This document shows, piece by piece, positions 8,054 to 16,551 of a stretch of 61,569 bases of DNA; the stretch's first letter is position 1; the number at the start of each line of letters is the position of its first letter. The notes below the pieces were generated by a model, which was not told the origin of the DNA, made no database searches, and saw only the letters and a program-made list of their open reading frames with translations. The DNA is from Pseudorhodobacter sp. E13 (GTDB lineage: Bacteria; Pseudomonadota; Alphaproteobacteria; Rhodobacterales; Rhodobacteraceae). Location: NCBI RefSeq assembly GCF_003991405.1, contig NZ_RPEN01000146.1, positions 1 through 61,569 of the forward strand, read 5' to 3'. Both the position numbers and the translations under genes were made by a program.

Positions 8054-8722
8054 ATGCTTGCGGTTGCACCGGCAAAAGCGCAATCTGCCGAAATTGGGCC
8101 ATGGCGGAACGGAGCGGCTTTGTCAGACGAAGGCCGAAAAGACAGATCGCGCAGCCAGATCCTTGATGCTGCCTATGCTGTGTTTGGGGATCTGGGCTAT
8201 GACGCGACCCGCGTTGCCGATATCGCCAAACGTGCGGGGCTGACACGCAAGACGGTCTATAATCTGTTCACCTCAAAAGAGGCGCTTGCCGAAGACCTGA
8301 TCGCCCGGAATGAAGCGATGGCCGAACCGCTTTACCGCGCCCGGATTGATGGCGGAGAGGATGCGCTGCACCTGCTTGAAACCATTTTGCTGGACAGTGC
8401 AGGCTGGTGTATCGCCAATCCCAATATCGCCCCCCTTGCCCTTGCCCCGAAAAAACGACCCGGATTGGCCCCGCCTGAGGGTAGGCCAAGCTTTCAGCGG
8501 ATCGTGCGCGACACGATTGCGCTGGGGCAAATGCAAGGCTTTGTTCGCAACGATGAAGATGCCGATTTCATGTCGATGCTGCTGCTGGGCATTTATGCGC
8601 AAGCGATGATCACGGTTCTGGCGGGCCACCCCTATGACCCCGATCAAATCCGCCGCATCATCCGGTTGCTGGTGCAGGGCATCGGGCCAAGGGTGGGGCG
8701 ACGGCACCTAACGCGCAAATAA
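8054..8722 (+). CDS. TetR/AcrR family transcriptional regulator
   Basis: The 222-residue repressor has an unusually long N-terminal arm (about 25 residues), then the TetR DNA-binding region. Helices begin at SRSQILDAAYAVFGDLGYDATRV, and the HTH (about 52-72) is VADIAKRAGLTRKTVYNLFTSKEAL. The ligand-binding domain occupies the rest. The start at 8054 directly follows the operator; AAGAG within the operator could serve as ribosome-binding site, so repressor binding and translation initiation signals overlap. A later start cannot be excluded. It is divergent from the DUF4336-esterase operon and is followed by a bidirectional terminator. The inducer is unknown, possibly an ester or its alcohol/acid product. 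Confidence 0.9.
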   Translation: MLAVAPAKAQSAEIGPWRNGAALSDEGRKDRSRSQILDAAYAVFGDLGYDATRVADIAKRAGLTRKTVYNLFTSKEALAEDLIARNEAMAEPLYRARIDGGEDALHLLETILLDSAGWCIANPNIAPLALAPKKRPGLAPPEGRPSFQRIVRDTIALGQMQGFVRNDEDADFMSMLLLGIYAQAMITVLAGHPYDPDQIRRIIRLLVQGIGPRVGRRHLTRK

Positions 8723-8754
8723 AAAAGGCCCCCGCCTGTGTCGAGGGCCTTTTC
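8721..8754. terminator. Bidirectional terminator between TetR and peroxiredoxin genes
   Basis: AAAAAAGGCCC...GGGCCTTTT forms a GC-rich stem with A/T tracts on both sides, between two convergent genes. It can end transcription of both. Confidence 0.85.
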
Positions 8755-8760
8755 GCTTCT

Positions 8761-9417
8761 TTACTTCGGCGCTTTGGCGTAGCGCAGATACGGCAGCTTG
8801 ATATCCAGCTTGCCGAATTTTTCTTCGGCGGCTTTGTCGTCCAGCGACAGGGCCACGATCACATCTTCGCCCGGCATCCAGTTGGCCGGTGTGGCAATGG
8901 CAACACCATCTGTGGCTTGCACCGCATCCAATGCACGCAGAATTTCGGCAAAGTTGCGACCCACGCTCATCGGATAGGTCATGGTCAGGCGGACCTTCTT
9001 GTCCGGCCCGATGATATAGACGCTGCGCACGGTGGCCGTGTTGGCAGGCGTGCGGTTCGCGCCGGGCAGGTAGTAATCGGCGGGCAGCATGTCAAAGGCT
9101 TTGGACACGGTCAGCGAGGTATCGTCGATGATCGGGAAATCGGCAGGCGCACCGGCAACGGCGGCAATGTCTTTTTTCCATTTCACATGCTCTTCCACCG
9201 AATCGACCGATACACCCATCACCTTGGTGTTGCGCTTGGCAAATTCCGGGGCAAGTTGGGCGACCGCGCCAAATTCGGTTGTGCACACCGGGGTGAAATC
9301 GCGCGGATGGCTAAAGATGATGGCATAGCTGTCACCGACCCAGTCATGGAACTTGATGGTCCCTGCCGTGCTTTCGGCGGTAAAATCGGGGGCGAGATCG
9401 TTGATGCGCACTGACAT
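8761..9417 (-). CDS. 1-Cys peroxiredoxin (Prx6 subfamily)
   Basis: The 218-residue protein reduces hydrogen peroxide and organic hydroperoxides. It has the peroxidatic motif HPRDFTPVCTTEF with Cys45, and no other cysteine in the chain, which places it among 1-Cys enzymes needing an external reductant. The long C-terminal dimerisation extension of the Prx6 group (PANWMPGEDVIV, LPYLRYAKAP) is complete. The start at 9417 is chosen because MSVRINDLAPDF is the family's normal N-terminus and GGAG lies 8 nt upstream. It is divergent from an aldehyde dehydrogenase, with a 16-bp palindrome between them. Confidence 0.93.
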   Translation of the reverse strand: MSVRINDLAPDFTAESTAGTIKFHDWVGDSYAIIFSHPRDFTPVCTTEFGAVAQLAPEFAKRNTKVMGVSVDSVEEHVKWKKDIAAVAGAPADFPIIDDTSLTVSKAFDMLPADYYLPGANRTPANTATVRSVYIIGPDKKVRLTMTYPMSVGRNFAEILRALDAVQATDGVAIATPANWMPGEDVIVALSLDDKAAEEKFGKLDIKLPYLRYAKAPK

Positions 9418-9452
9418 TGTAGTCTCCGGTTTGTTTGCGTTGGCCTTGACAT

Positions 9453-9468
9453 ATGCGATGTTTCGCAT
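9453..9468. promoter_or_regulatory. Palindrome ATGCGA-TGTT-TCGCAT in the divergent prx/ALDH region
   Basis: This perfect 6-4-6 inverted repeat sits 36 bp upstream of the peroxiredoxin start and about 150 bp upstream of the aldehyde dehydrogenase start, just after a TTGACA. It is a probable operator for a dimeric regulator; IclR-type sites have a similar look. No regulator gene is adjacent, so the protein is unknown. Confidence 0.5.
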
Positions 9469-9617
9469 GTTTGCACCCCCCTGCGACAGATTGGCCGCAA
9501 AAGAAAACCGCCTTCCGCAGCGTTGGGATAAGGCAAACCGTTTTCCCACACGCGCAGGCCTTGCAGGTCCGCCGTTCCGGTGCCACCTTGCACCCGAACC
9601 TGTATTCGGAGGCTAGC

Positions 9618-11063
9618 ATGCTCGACAAACGCCAATTCTACATCAACGGCAAATGGGTCGCCCCTGCTGCGCCACGGGATTGCAATGTGATCAACCCCTC
9701 GAATGAGGAGGTTTGCGCCGTCATCTCGCTGGGCGACAAGGCCGATACCGATGCCGCCGTGGCCGCCGCAAAAGCGGCGTTTGACAGCTGGTCGGTGACA
9801 CCCCCGGCAGAGCGGCGGCGTGTGGTCGCCGGTATTCTCGCGCAGTATGAGGCGCGGGCCGAAGAGATGGCGCAAGCGATCAGCATTGAAATGGGCGCCC
9901 CGATTGATATGGCGCGCAGCGATCAGGCGCCTTGCCTGCCGTGGCATTTGCAAAACTTTCTGACCGCCTTTGACGAAATGGAATGGGTGCGCCCGCTGGG
10001 CCCACACGCCCCCAATGACCGTATCGCGATGGAGCCGATTGGCGTCGTGGGGCTGATAACGCCGTGGAACTGGCCGATGAATCAGGTCACGCTGAAGGTG
10101 ATCCCGGCGCTGCTGGCAGGCTGCACCTGCGTGCTGAAACCGTCAGAGGAAAGCCCGCTGTCCTCGATGCTCTTTGCCGAGTTTTGCCATGATGCAGGCG
10201 TGCCTGCCGGGGTATTCAACCTTGTGAACGGCGATGGCATGGGGGTCGGGTCGCAGCTTTCCAGCCACCCGGATGTGGAAATGATTTCCTTCACCGGGTC
10301 GACCCGCGCTGGCCGTGCGATTTCGGTCGCGGCGGCAGAGACGCTGAAACGGGTGACGCTGGAACTGGGCGGGAAAGGCGCGAACCTGATCTTTGCCGAT
10401 GCCGATGAAAAGGCCGTAAAACGCGGCGTGCTGCATATGATGAACAACTCCGGCCAAAGCTGCAACGCGCCCAGCCGGATGCTGGTGGAACGCAGCATTT
10501 ATGACAAGGCCGTGGAAATTGCGGCAGAGGTCGCAAATGGCATCAAGGTCGGCCCCGCAGACCAGGAAGGACGCCATATCGGCCCGGTGGTGAACCGCCG
10601 CCAATGGGATCAGATTCAAGGCTATATCCAGAAAGGCATTGATGAAGGTGCGCGGCTGGTCGCGGGTGGCCCCGGCCTGCCGGAGGGGATGAACAAGGGC
10701 TTCTATGTGCGCCCGACCGTGTTTGCCGATGTGAAACCCGGCATGACAATCGAACGCGAGGAAATCTTTGGCCCCGTGCTGTCGATCATCCCGTTTGAAA
10801 CGGAAGAAGATGCAGTGCGTATCGCCAATGATACCCCCTACGGGCTGACGAATTACGTCCAGTCCGGCGACGGCCCACGCCGCAACCGCCTCGCCCGCCG
10901 CTTGCGGTCTGGCATGGTCGAGATGAACGGCAAAAGCCGCGGCGCGGGCTCGCCCTTCGGGGGCGTCAAAGCCTCGGGCCGAGCACGCGAAGGCGGGCAT
11001 TGGGGGTTAGAGGAGTTCTTGGAAGCCAAAGCGATATCCGGCTGGGATTCTGACGCCGAGTGA
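9618..11063 (+). CDS. NAD(P)-dependent aldehyde dehydrogenase family protein
   Basis: This 481-residue ALDH oxidises an aldehyde to the acid. Visible are TPWNWP (149-154, cofactor/oxyanion Asn151), FTGSTRAGR, the general-base motif LELGGK (Glu249), and the nucleophile in NNSGQSCNAPSR (Cys282). The length is normal. The start at 9618 follows a good GGAGG five bases upstream. The variant catalytic segment GQSCNAPSR is that of the betaine/aldehyde dehydrogenase-like 'DhaS/gamma-type' group rather than succinate semialdehyde enzymes, but substrate cannot be named. The next gene downstream, an N-demethylase-type flavoprotein, would release formaldehyde or another aldehyde, so a shared catabolic role is possible. 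Confidence 0.92.
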   Translation: MLDKRQFYINGKWVAPAAPRDCNVINPSNEEVCAVISLGDKADTDAAVAAAKAAFDSWSVTPPAERRRVVAGILAQYEARAEEMAQAISIEMGAPIDMARSDQAPCLPWHLQNFLTAFDEMEWVRPLGPHAPNDRIAMEPIGVVGLITPWNWPMNQVTLKVIPALLAGCTCVLKPSEESPLSSMLFAEFCHDAGVPAGVFNLVNGDGMGVGSQLSSHPDVEMISFTGSTRAGRAISVAAAETLKRVTLELGGKGANLIFADADEKAVKRGVLHMMNNSGQSCNAPSRMLVERSIYDKAVEIAAEVANGIKVGPADQEGRHIGPVVNRRQWDQIQGYIQKGIDEGARLVAGGPGLPEGMNKGFYVRPTVFADVKPGMTIEREEIFGPVLSIIPFETEEDAVRIANDTPYGLTNYVQSGDGPRRNRLARRLRSGMVEMNGKSRGAGSPFGGVKASGRAREGGHWGLEEFLEAKAISGWDSDAE

Positions 11064-11073
11064 AAAGGGGGGA

Positions 11074-11108
11074 GCTATTGAAAGGGGCATCGAACCCCTT
11101 TCAATAGC
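11074..11108 (+). terminator. 14-bp hairpin after the aldehyde dehydrogenase gene
   Basis: GCTATTGAAAGGGG and its exact complement flank a 7-nt loop, beginning 10 bp after the stop codon. There is no U-run after the stem, so termination may need Rho, or the stem may protect the mRNA 3' end. Confidence 0.55.
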
Positions 11109-11303
11109 GCTGCCGCGGCGCTTGAACCGGCAAATTCTCCTCTGGCGAGGGTTGGAGCCTCCGGCGGGGATATTTTTGCCGAAAAGAAAGCGATGGCGCG
11201 CTGCCATTTTCATCTATTTCTAAATATCCTCGCCGAAGGCTTCCACAGCACCGCTTGGTGCCACTATGTGATTTGACGACCGATCTTAGCATTCCATGGA
11301 AAT

Positions 11304-11338
11304 GCCGCCGGGGCGGGTTCGATGCCCGCCCCGGCGGC
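11304..11338. repeat. 14-bp GC-rich perfect inverted repeat
   Basis: GCCGCCGGGGCGGG and its complement flank the loop TTCGATG, about 110 bp upstream of the flavoprotein start. It is too far from the preceding gene to be its simple terminator. It may be a leader hairpin or an attenuator. Confidence 0.6.
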
Positions 11339-11445
11339 CCCGCCTTCCCGAAGGATGTGGCGCTATCTGACATTGAGTTGTCGCAAGGCCGACTCACCCA
11401 TGATCACCGCTCAGGTCTAAGCTTGCCGGAACGTCGGAGGCTGCC

Positions 11446-13416
11446 ATGACCCAACACCCAAAGCTTTTGTCCCCTTTGCAACTGCGAGGCCACAGCCTGC
11501 GCAATCGGATCGTTTTTGGGGCGCACACGGCGAATATGTCAAAGGATGGTTTGCCGGGCGCGCAATTCGGTGCGTATATGTTGGAACGCGCCCAAGGGGG
11601 GGCCGCGATGATCGTGGCGGAGCCGATGCCTGTGCATCGCACTGGGGTGCTGACACGTGGCAATTTCCGTCATGCGTCTGATGCCATCATCCCGCATTTC
11701 CGCGCCATAACCGAACCTGTCCGCGATGCGGGGGCCGTCATCTTGCAGCAACTTTACCACATCGGCGCGCATGGCGATTCCGATCTGTCATTCGCCCCGC
11801 ATTGGTCGCCCTCGGGCCATCCGTCGTATCATGACAGTGACGGCTCTCATGCCGTGACAGAGGCCGAGATCGAGGAGTTGATCGCGGCCCATATCGCTGC
11901 CGCCCGCCGATGCCGGGAAGCCGGCTTTCAAGGCGTCGAGGTTTGGGCGGCCTATCACTCACTGCTCGATCAGTTCTGGACGCCTTGGTCCAACACCCGC
12001 ACCGACCAATGGGGTGGTAGTTTGGAAAACCGCACCCGGCTGTCGCGCCGCATCATTGAGGGTATTCGCAAAACCTGCGGCGAAGATTTCATCATCGGGC
12101 TCGCGGTGTCCACCTCCGACAGTTACGATGTCATGCTCTCCACTGAATCCCTGTGCGAGATTGTGGCCCTGCATGATGCCAGCGGCGATGTCGATTATGT
12201 GACCTGCGGCCATGGTGGCTATCTGGATTTTGAACGCCTGATGCCGACCTTCCTGTTCCCGGAAAAGCTGACAGCGCCGGTGACAGAGCATCTGAAAGCC
12301 GCCGTCACCCATGCCAAGATCACGTCGGAGGCGCATATTCGCACGCCAGAGAACGCCGAAAATGTGATCGCTTCGGGGCAGGCGGATCTGGTGTCGATCG
12401 TGCGGGGGCAGATCGCCGATCCGCACTTGGCGCGAAAGACCGCCGAAGGGCGGGCCGAAGATGTGCGCGGCTGCATTTCCTGCAATCAGATGTGTTGGGG
12501 GCGGCGGTCGCGGGACTACTGGATTTCCTGCCTCATCAATCCCTCGGCGGGGCGCGAATGGGAATGGGGCTCGGAACCCTTTGCCAAGGCTGAAAGCCCC
12601 AAGGACATCCTTATCATCGGCGCAGGACCGGCCGGGTTGGAGGCCGCGCGGGTGGCGGCAGAACGTGGCCACCGCGTCCATATCCATGAGGCCAGCGCGC
12701 AGATCGGTGGGCAGTTCCGACTGGCCGGGATGCAGCCGCGCCGCGCGCAGATCCTTGACCTGATGGATTGGTACGAACGCCAGTTCACCAAACTCGGCGT
12801 GACGCTGCATCTGAATTCATACGTTGAGGCCGAAGACCTGCCCGCCGCCGATCATACGATCATCGCCACAGGCTCCTTACCCGACGAGTCTGGCCGCCAG
12901 CGGTGGAACCCCGCGCCTACGACCTTGCCGGGGGTGGAAAACGGCCATGTTTACGCCCCGGAACAGGTGATGCGGCGCGAGGCCAAGCTGGGCGATACGG
13001 TTGTGGTCTATGACGAAGGCGGCAATTGGCGCGGGGTCGGCACAAGCTGGCATCTGGCCGAACAGGGAAAGCGGGTGATCCATGTGACGCCGGATGCCTT
13101 TGTCGGCAAGGAAATCGCCCGCACTTCGGCCGATATGCCCGCGCGGCAGCGGTTGGCCAAGGCGGGCGCGCGCCTGATCACCGAACATTGCATCATACGC
13201 TGGCATGGCAATGGCATCACCCTGCGCAGCTTTCTGACGGGAGAGGAGGAAACCATCGCCGCATCCGCGCTTGTGATGGCAACCACCAATCAGGCCTTTG
13301 ACCCTTTCCCCGAAACCTTGCCGGGCCACAGCCTGCACCGGATCGGCGATTGCACCGCCCCGCGCACAGCACCCTATGCCTTTCATGATGGGCGCAAGCT
13401 GGGTTTGATGCTGTAA
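11446..13416 (+). CDS. FMN/[4Fe-4S]/FAD oxidoreductase of the TMADH/2,4-dienoyl-CoA reductase family
   Basis: The 656-residue protein has three parts. An N-terminal old-yellow-enzyme TIM barrel spans 1-340 (LLSPLQLRGHSLRNRIVFGAH, later GADLVSIVRGQIADPHLARK). A [4Fe-4S] cysteine cluster follows (Cys343, 346, 350, 362 in CISCNQMC...C), then FAD/NAD-binding Rossmann domains with IGAGPAG (391-397). This is the architecture of trimethylamine/dimethylamine dehydrogenase, stachydrine and dimethylglycine demethylases and dienoyl-CoA reductase. The residue patterns look closer to the N-demethylase branch than to FadH, but substrate cannot be decided. The start has GGAGG 7 nt upstream. An aldehyde dehydrogenase lies upstream. 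Confidence 0.88.
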   Translation: MTQHPKLLSPLQLRGHSLRNRIVFGAHTANMSKDGLPGAQFGAYMLERAQGGAAMIVAEPMPVHRTGVLTRGNFRHASDAIIPHFRAITEPVRDAGAVILQQLYHIGAHGDSDLSFAPHWSPSGHPSYHDSDGSHAVTEAEIEELIAAHIAAARRCREAGFQGVEVWAAYHSLLDQFWTPWSNTRTDQWGGSLENRTRLSRRIIEGIRKTCGEDFIIGLAVSTSDSYDVMLSTESLCEIVALHDASGDVDYVTCGHGGYLDFERLMPTFLFPEKLTAPVTEHLKAAVTHAKITSEAHIRTPENAENVIASGQADLVSIVRGQIADPHLARKTAEGRAEDVRGCISCNQMCWGRRSRDYWISCLINPSAGREWEWGSEPFAKAESPKDILIIGAGPAGLEAARVAAERGHRVHIHEASAQIGGQFRLAGMQPRRAQILDLMDWYERQFTKLGVTLHLNSYVEAEDLPAADHTIIATGSLPDESGRQRWNPAPTTLPGVENGHVYAPEQVMRREAKLGDTVVVYDEGGNWRGVGTSWHLAEQGKRVIHVTPDAFVGKEIARTSADMPARQRLAKAGARLITEHCIIRWHGNGITLRSFLTGEEETIAASALVMATTNQAFDPFPETLPGHSLHRIGDCTAPRTAPYAFHDGRKLGLML

Positions 13417-13487
13417 CGGTCGCGACCCTGTTGCCAGTGCCGGGCGCGCGAGATTAGGCTGCGGCTATTGAGCCAAAGGACTATGCC

Positions 13488-14105
13488 ATGCGCGCCACGT
13501 TTTTGACCTGCCTCGCCCTTGCCTTGCCGGGGTTCGGGCTTGCCGATTGCCCGACCAGCAAAGCCGACCTGACAAGCGGGGTATATCTCACCTCGGACAG
13601 CAGCGAATCCATCCGCTACCGCAGCGACCCGCAGGGACATGTGCTGGTGGAAAGCTTTCCGATGAAGGACTTTGTGTTCAGCTATCTGGCGACAACCATG
13701 TTCGGCATTTACCAGTTGCAAGAGGGCACCGCCTATCAAGGCGAAACCATGCCCGACAGCCTTGCCCGCATGACCTATGCGCTGCCAACCGGCAACCTGC
13801 CAGAGCCCAGCGCCGGGCTTGCCTTTCACAGCCCGGTGCAGGTGAATGACGACCCCGAGCAACCTGTGATGTTTGTCAGCGTGGGCCTGCCGCGCCCGGT
13901 GGCCTTTGGCGATTGCAGCTACGATACCTTGCCGGTTCTGGCCCGCATGGTCAGCAACACCGAGGATTACATCGCAAAGTTCGACTATATCCCGCAGCTT
14001 GGCTTTGCGGTGGAATGGGCCAGCGGCAGCTTTGCCGAAGGCGTCACCGTCAAACCCGGCCTGAAGCTGAGCCTGACAGCCCCTGAAGGCATGCCGCCGC
14101 CCTGA
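13488..14105 (+). CDS. Hypothetical secreted protein
   Basis: A 205-residue protein with a Sec signal peptide (MRATFLTCLALALPGFGLA, cleavage near residue 19-20 before DCPTSKADL). The mature part is mixed beta and carries two to three cysteines that could form a disulphide (DCPTS, GDCSYD). No known domain is recognised. It is likely periplasmic. It has its own short intergenic leader after the flavoprotein and ends convergently with the universal stress gene, with a copy of the dispersed 25-bp motif at its 3' side. Confidence 0.75.
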   Translation: MRATFLTCLALALPGFGLADCPTSKADLTSGVYLTSDSSESIRYRSDPQGHVLVESFPMKDFVFSYLATTMFGIYQLQEGTAYQGETMPDSLARMTYALPTGNLPEPSAGLAFHSPVQVNDDPEQPVMFVSVGLPRPVAFGDCSYDTLPVLARMVSNTEDYIAKFDYIPQLGFAVEWASGSFAEGVTVKPGLKLSLTAPEGMPPP

Positions 14106-14124
14106 ACCATCCCTGCGCCGCGCC

Positions 14125-14149
14125 TGATTTCATCTTGGCAAAAATACCT
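14125..14149 (+). repeat. Dispersed 25-bp intergenic motif
   Basis: This 25-bp sequence, with the core CTTGGCAAAAATACC, is identical on the opposite strand at 48795-48819. Here it lies between two convergent genes. It belongs to the same loose family as the TTTCGGCAAAAATATCCC motifs near 11190 and 52050. Confidence 0.8.
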
Positions 14150-14171
14150 AAAGCGCTTGGCCACAAGCGGA

Positions 14172-14627
14172 TCAGGTGATCTTTTCAAGCCGTTCCTTGG
14201 ACATATCGCCCGGCACAATCGTGATCGGCACCGGCAACCCGCCCGAACTGCGGCTAAGCGCTGTCACCAGCGGGCCGGGGCCGGATTTGTCATTGCCTGC
14301 ACCCAGAACCAGAATCCCGATTTCGGGGTCGTCGCGCACCTGCGCCAAGATCTCGACCAGCGGGTCCCCTTCGCGGATTACCAGTTCGGGGTTCACCCCT
14401 TGCTTGTCGCGCATCCATTTGGCGAACACCTCAAAATGCGCCTCGATCCGCTCCCGCGCCTCGGCCCGCATCAGATCGGCCACGCCCATCCAATGCTGAT
14501 ACTCCTCTGGCGGGATAACCGACAGAATCTGCACCCCTGCCCCGGTATGCGCCGCCCGTAGCGCGGCAAAACGCATTGCGTTCAGACATTCGCGGCTGTC
14601 ATCCAGCACCACCATAAACTTGCGCAT
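14172..14627 (-). CDS. Universal stress protein (UspA family)
   Basis: A 151-residue single-domain Usp with the alpha/beta core RKFMVVLDDSRECLNAMRFAALRA, a central strand IQILSVIPPEEYQHWMG and the C-terminal nucleotide-binding region ILVLGAGNDKSGPGPLVTALS, which approximates the G-2x-G-9x-G ATP-binding pattern. It probably binds ATP and modulates stress survival. The start is set at 14627 because GGGGG is then correctly spaced; the adjacent ATG (14630) is also possible. It is followed upstream by the M50 protease gene on the same strand, separated by 84 bp. Confidence 0.9.
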   Translation of the reverse strand: MRKFMVVLDDSRECLNAMRFAALRAAHTGAGVQILSVIPPEEYQHWMGVADLMRAEARERIEAHFEVFAKWMRDKQGVNPELVIREGDPLVEILAQVRDDPEIGILVLGAGNDKSGPGPLVTALSRSSGGLPVPITIVPGDMSKERLEKIT

Positions 14628-14711
14628 CATATCCCCCGCATTTGCCCGCAGATCATGGCGTATCTGGCCCCCGATTGGCAAGCGCTCTGGCCCGCCCTGC
14701 CCGTGGGGAAA

Positions 14712-15404
14712 TCAGGCCGTCCGTTCACCGCGCATCATCGCCAGATGCTGTTTGAAGGACGGGATAAAGAACAAAAGCCAGCCGGTTGTCATGAACAAGA
14801 ATACCAGACCGGGCCACCACAGCACCGAAAACACCAAGCCCACGGCCCCGGTGATCCGCAGCGCGGCCAAAGGTGGCATCAGACGGCGCAGCAAAAGGTG
14901 AAACAATTTGCCGCCATCCAACGGCTGCACCGGCACCATGTTGAAAAAGAACAGGGCAAGGTTCAGAAATCCGAATGTATCGACCCAATAGGCCAGCTCA
15001 TACTGCCAAAACTGCGCGGTGTCGTCCAAGGTCGCTGCCGCCCAGTTTGACGCCATCGAGGCCAGCGCCCACAGCACAAGGTTCACAATCGGGCCCATCG
15101 CCACGATCAGCTCATCCTGCTTATAGCTGCTGGGGCGGTGTTCGCAAAACCCGCCGCCACCAAAGATCACCACGCGGCGCACCTGCACGCCTTGCACGCG
15201 GCACCCCCAGGCGTGGCCCATTTCATGCAGGAAAATTGACAGCAGGATCAGCGCGACCATGACCAGCGCATCAATCGCGCCCTGCACCGTGCCCAAGGAA
15301 AACAGCACAAAGAACATCGCCAGCATGACGATGGATTGCCGGATCTCCACCGGAAAGCCGAAGCGGGTGTGAAACACGAAAACCGGGCGATCGTTCTGGA
15401 ACAT
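14712..15404 (-). CDS. Site-2 protease family (M50) membrane metalloprotease
   Basis: The 230-residue membrane protein has the zinc motif HEMGH (60-64) in the second hydrophobic segment and the partner motif NMVPVQPLDGG later, so Zn ligands His60, His64 and the Asp of LDGG are intact. About five to six transmembrane helices are visible. No PDZ or CBS domain is attached, so it is a minimal SREBP-type S2P that could cleave a membrane-bound regulator or small stress peptide. It precedes the aminotransferase gene's 3' end by 17 bp and is on the same strand, suggesting co-transcription with it. Confidence 0.9.
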   Translation of the reverse strand: MFQNDRPVFVFHTRFGFPVEIRQSIVMLAMFFVLFSLGTVQGAIDALVMVALILLSIFLHEMGHAWGCRVQGVQVRRVVIFGGGGFCEHRPSSYKQDELIVAMGPIVNLVLWALASMASNWAAATLDDTAQFWQYELAYWVDTFGFLNLALFFFNMVPVQPLDGGKLFHLLLRRLMPPLAALRITGAVGLVFSVLWWPGLVFLFMTTGWLLFFIPSFKQHLAMMRGERTA

Positions 15405-15421
15405 CGGGGGGCCTCTGGCGG

Positions 15422-16288
15422 TTAGGAACCTGCGCTATGCGCCCAATCCCAATACAGGCTGCGGGCCCTGCGTGTCACGGGGCCAATTGCATATTGCGTG
15501 TCATCAAAGGCTTTTACAGGTGTTACCTTGGCAAAGTTGCCGGAAAGAAACACCTCATCCGCCGCATGGAAATCCTCAAAGCTCAGGACGGTTTCCACCA
15601 CCTCCAGCCCGTCGGCGCGCAGGTTGGCGATGTGGCGGGCGCGGGTGATGCCGGACAGAAAGGTGCCATTGGCGATGGGCGTGAACAGCACGCCATCGCG
15701 CACCATGAACACATTGGCCGTTGCGGTTTCGGCCACATTGCCCATCGCATCAGCGACCAAGGCATTGCCAAAGCCCTTGGAATTCGCCTCTACCAGCATC
15801 CGGGCATTGTTGGGGTAAAGGCAGCCTGCCTTGGCGTTGCATACGTTATCTTCCAGCACCGGGCGGCGGAAACGGGTGCGCGTCAGCGTGGTCGCGGCCT
15901 CGGGGTCTGGCATCGGCACCTCCTCCAGCGCGATGGCAAAGCCGGTGGCGCCGATTTTCGGCGCGACCCCAAGGTCAGACCCGTCCAGCGCCCAATACAT
16001 CGGGCGCACATAGACCGCCTGCCCCGCGCCATAGGCGCGCAAGCCGTCGCGGATGATCGCTTCCATCTCGGCGGGGTCCAGCGTTGGGGTAATCATCAGC
16101 GCCTGGGCCGAGGCATTGGCCCGCGCGCAGTGTTTTGCCAGATCGGGCACCACGCCATCAAACTGCCGCGCCCCGTCAAAGATGGAAGAGCCTTGCCACA
16201 TGCCATGATCCGATGCGCGCATCACCGGCACATCGCCGTCATGCCATTTGCCCTCAAAATAGGTGCGGATATTCTTGCCGAATGCCAT
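15422..16288 (-). CDS. Class IV aminotransferase, branched-chain type
   Basis: A 288-residue fold-type IV PLP enzyme. Recognisable are the N-terminal FEGKWHDGDVPVMRASDHGMWQGSSIFDGAR, the PLP lysine Lys153 in NAKAGCLYPNNARM, and GNVAETATANVFMV plus FLSGITRARH. The family includes branched-chain aminotransferases, D-amino-acid transaminases and aminodeoxychorismate lyase; the FEGKW start and NARML segment suggest the branched-chain group. The start at 16288 is chosen from the strong AGGAAAGG upstream and alignment with relatives; an upstream in-frame start at 16393 has no such signal. Confidence 0.85.
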   Translation of the reverse strand: MAFGKNIRTYFEGKWHDGDVPVMRASDHGMWQGSSIFDGARQFDGVVPDLAKHCARANASAQALMITPTLDPAEMEAIIRDGLRAYGAGQAVYVRPMYWALDGSDLGVAPKIGATGFAIALEEVPMPDPEAATTLTRTRFRRPVLEDNVCNAKAGCLYPNNARMLVEANSKGFGNALVADAMGNVAETATANVFMVRDGVLFTPIANGTFLSGITRARHIANLRADGLEVVETVLSFEDFHAADEVFLSGNFAKVTPVKAFDDTQYAIGPVTRRARSLYWDWAHSAGS

Positions 16289-16551
16289 GGACTGCCCTTT
16301 CCTGCCCGATAGCGCAGAGTTAACCACCGCGCCCGCCCATGGTCCAGCCCTTGCAAGCCGATCTGGCCGGGTGGCGCGGGATATGGCCTTCAACCAGCGG
16401 CGGAAATGCCGAACGCAAAATTCCCCGCCGCGGTCGTCATTCTGTGAACCGGTGGTTTATTTGTCGCGGAGGGGGCAATTTACCTTTATATTCCCCTTTT
16501 CTGCGGTGCAGCATGTTATAGGCTTTCCTGAACCGACACAGGAATCCCACT

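Larger units (their letters stand above)
11064..11445. other. Gene-free 382-bp region rich in inverted repeats
   Basis: The interval holds two perfect 14-bp hairpins (11074-11108 and 11304-11338), an inverted pair of the AAATATCC intergenic motif (11166-11190 and 11207-11240), and a TTCCATGGAA palindrome (11292-11301). No convincing ORF or RNA gene is seen. It separates the aldehyde dehydrogenase from the downstream flavoprotein on the same strand, so it must contain the terminator of the first and the promoter of the second. Confidence 0.7.
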
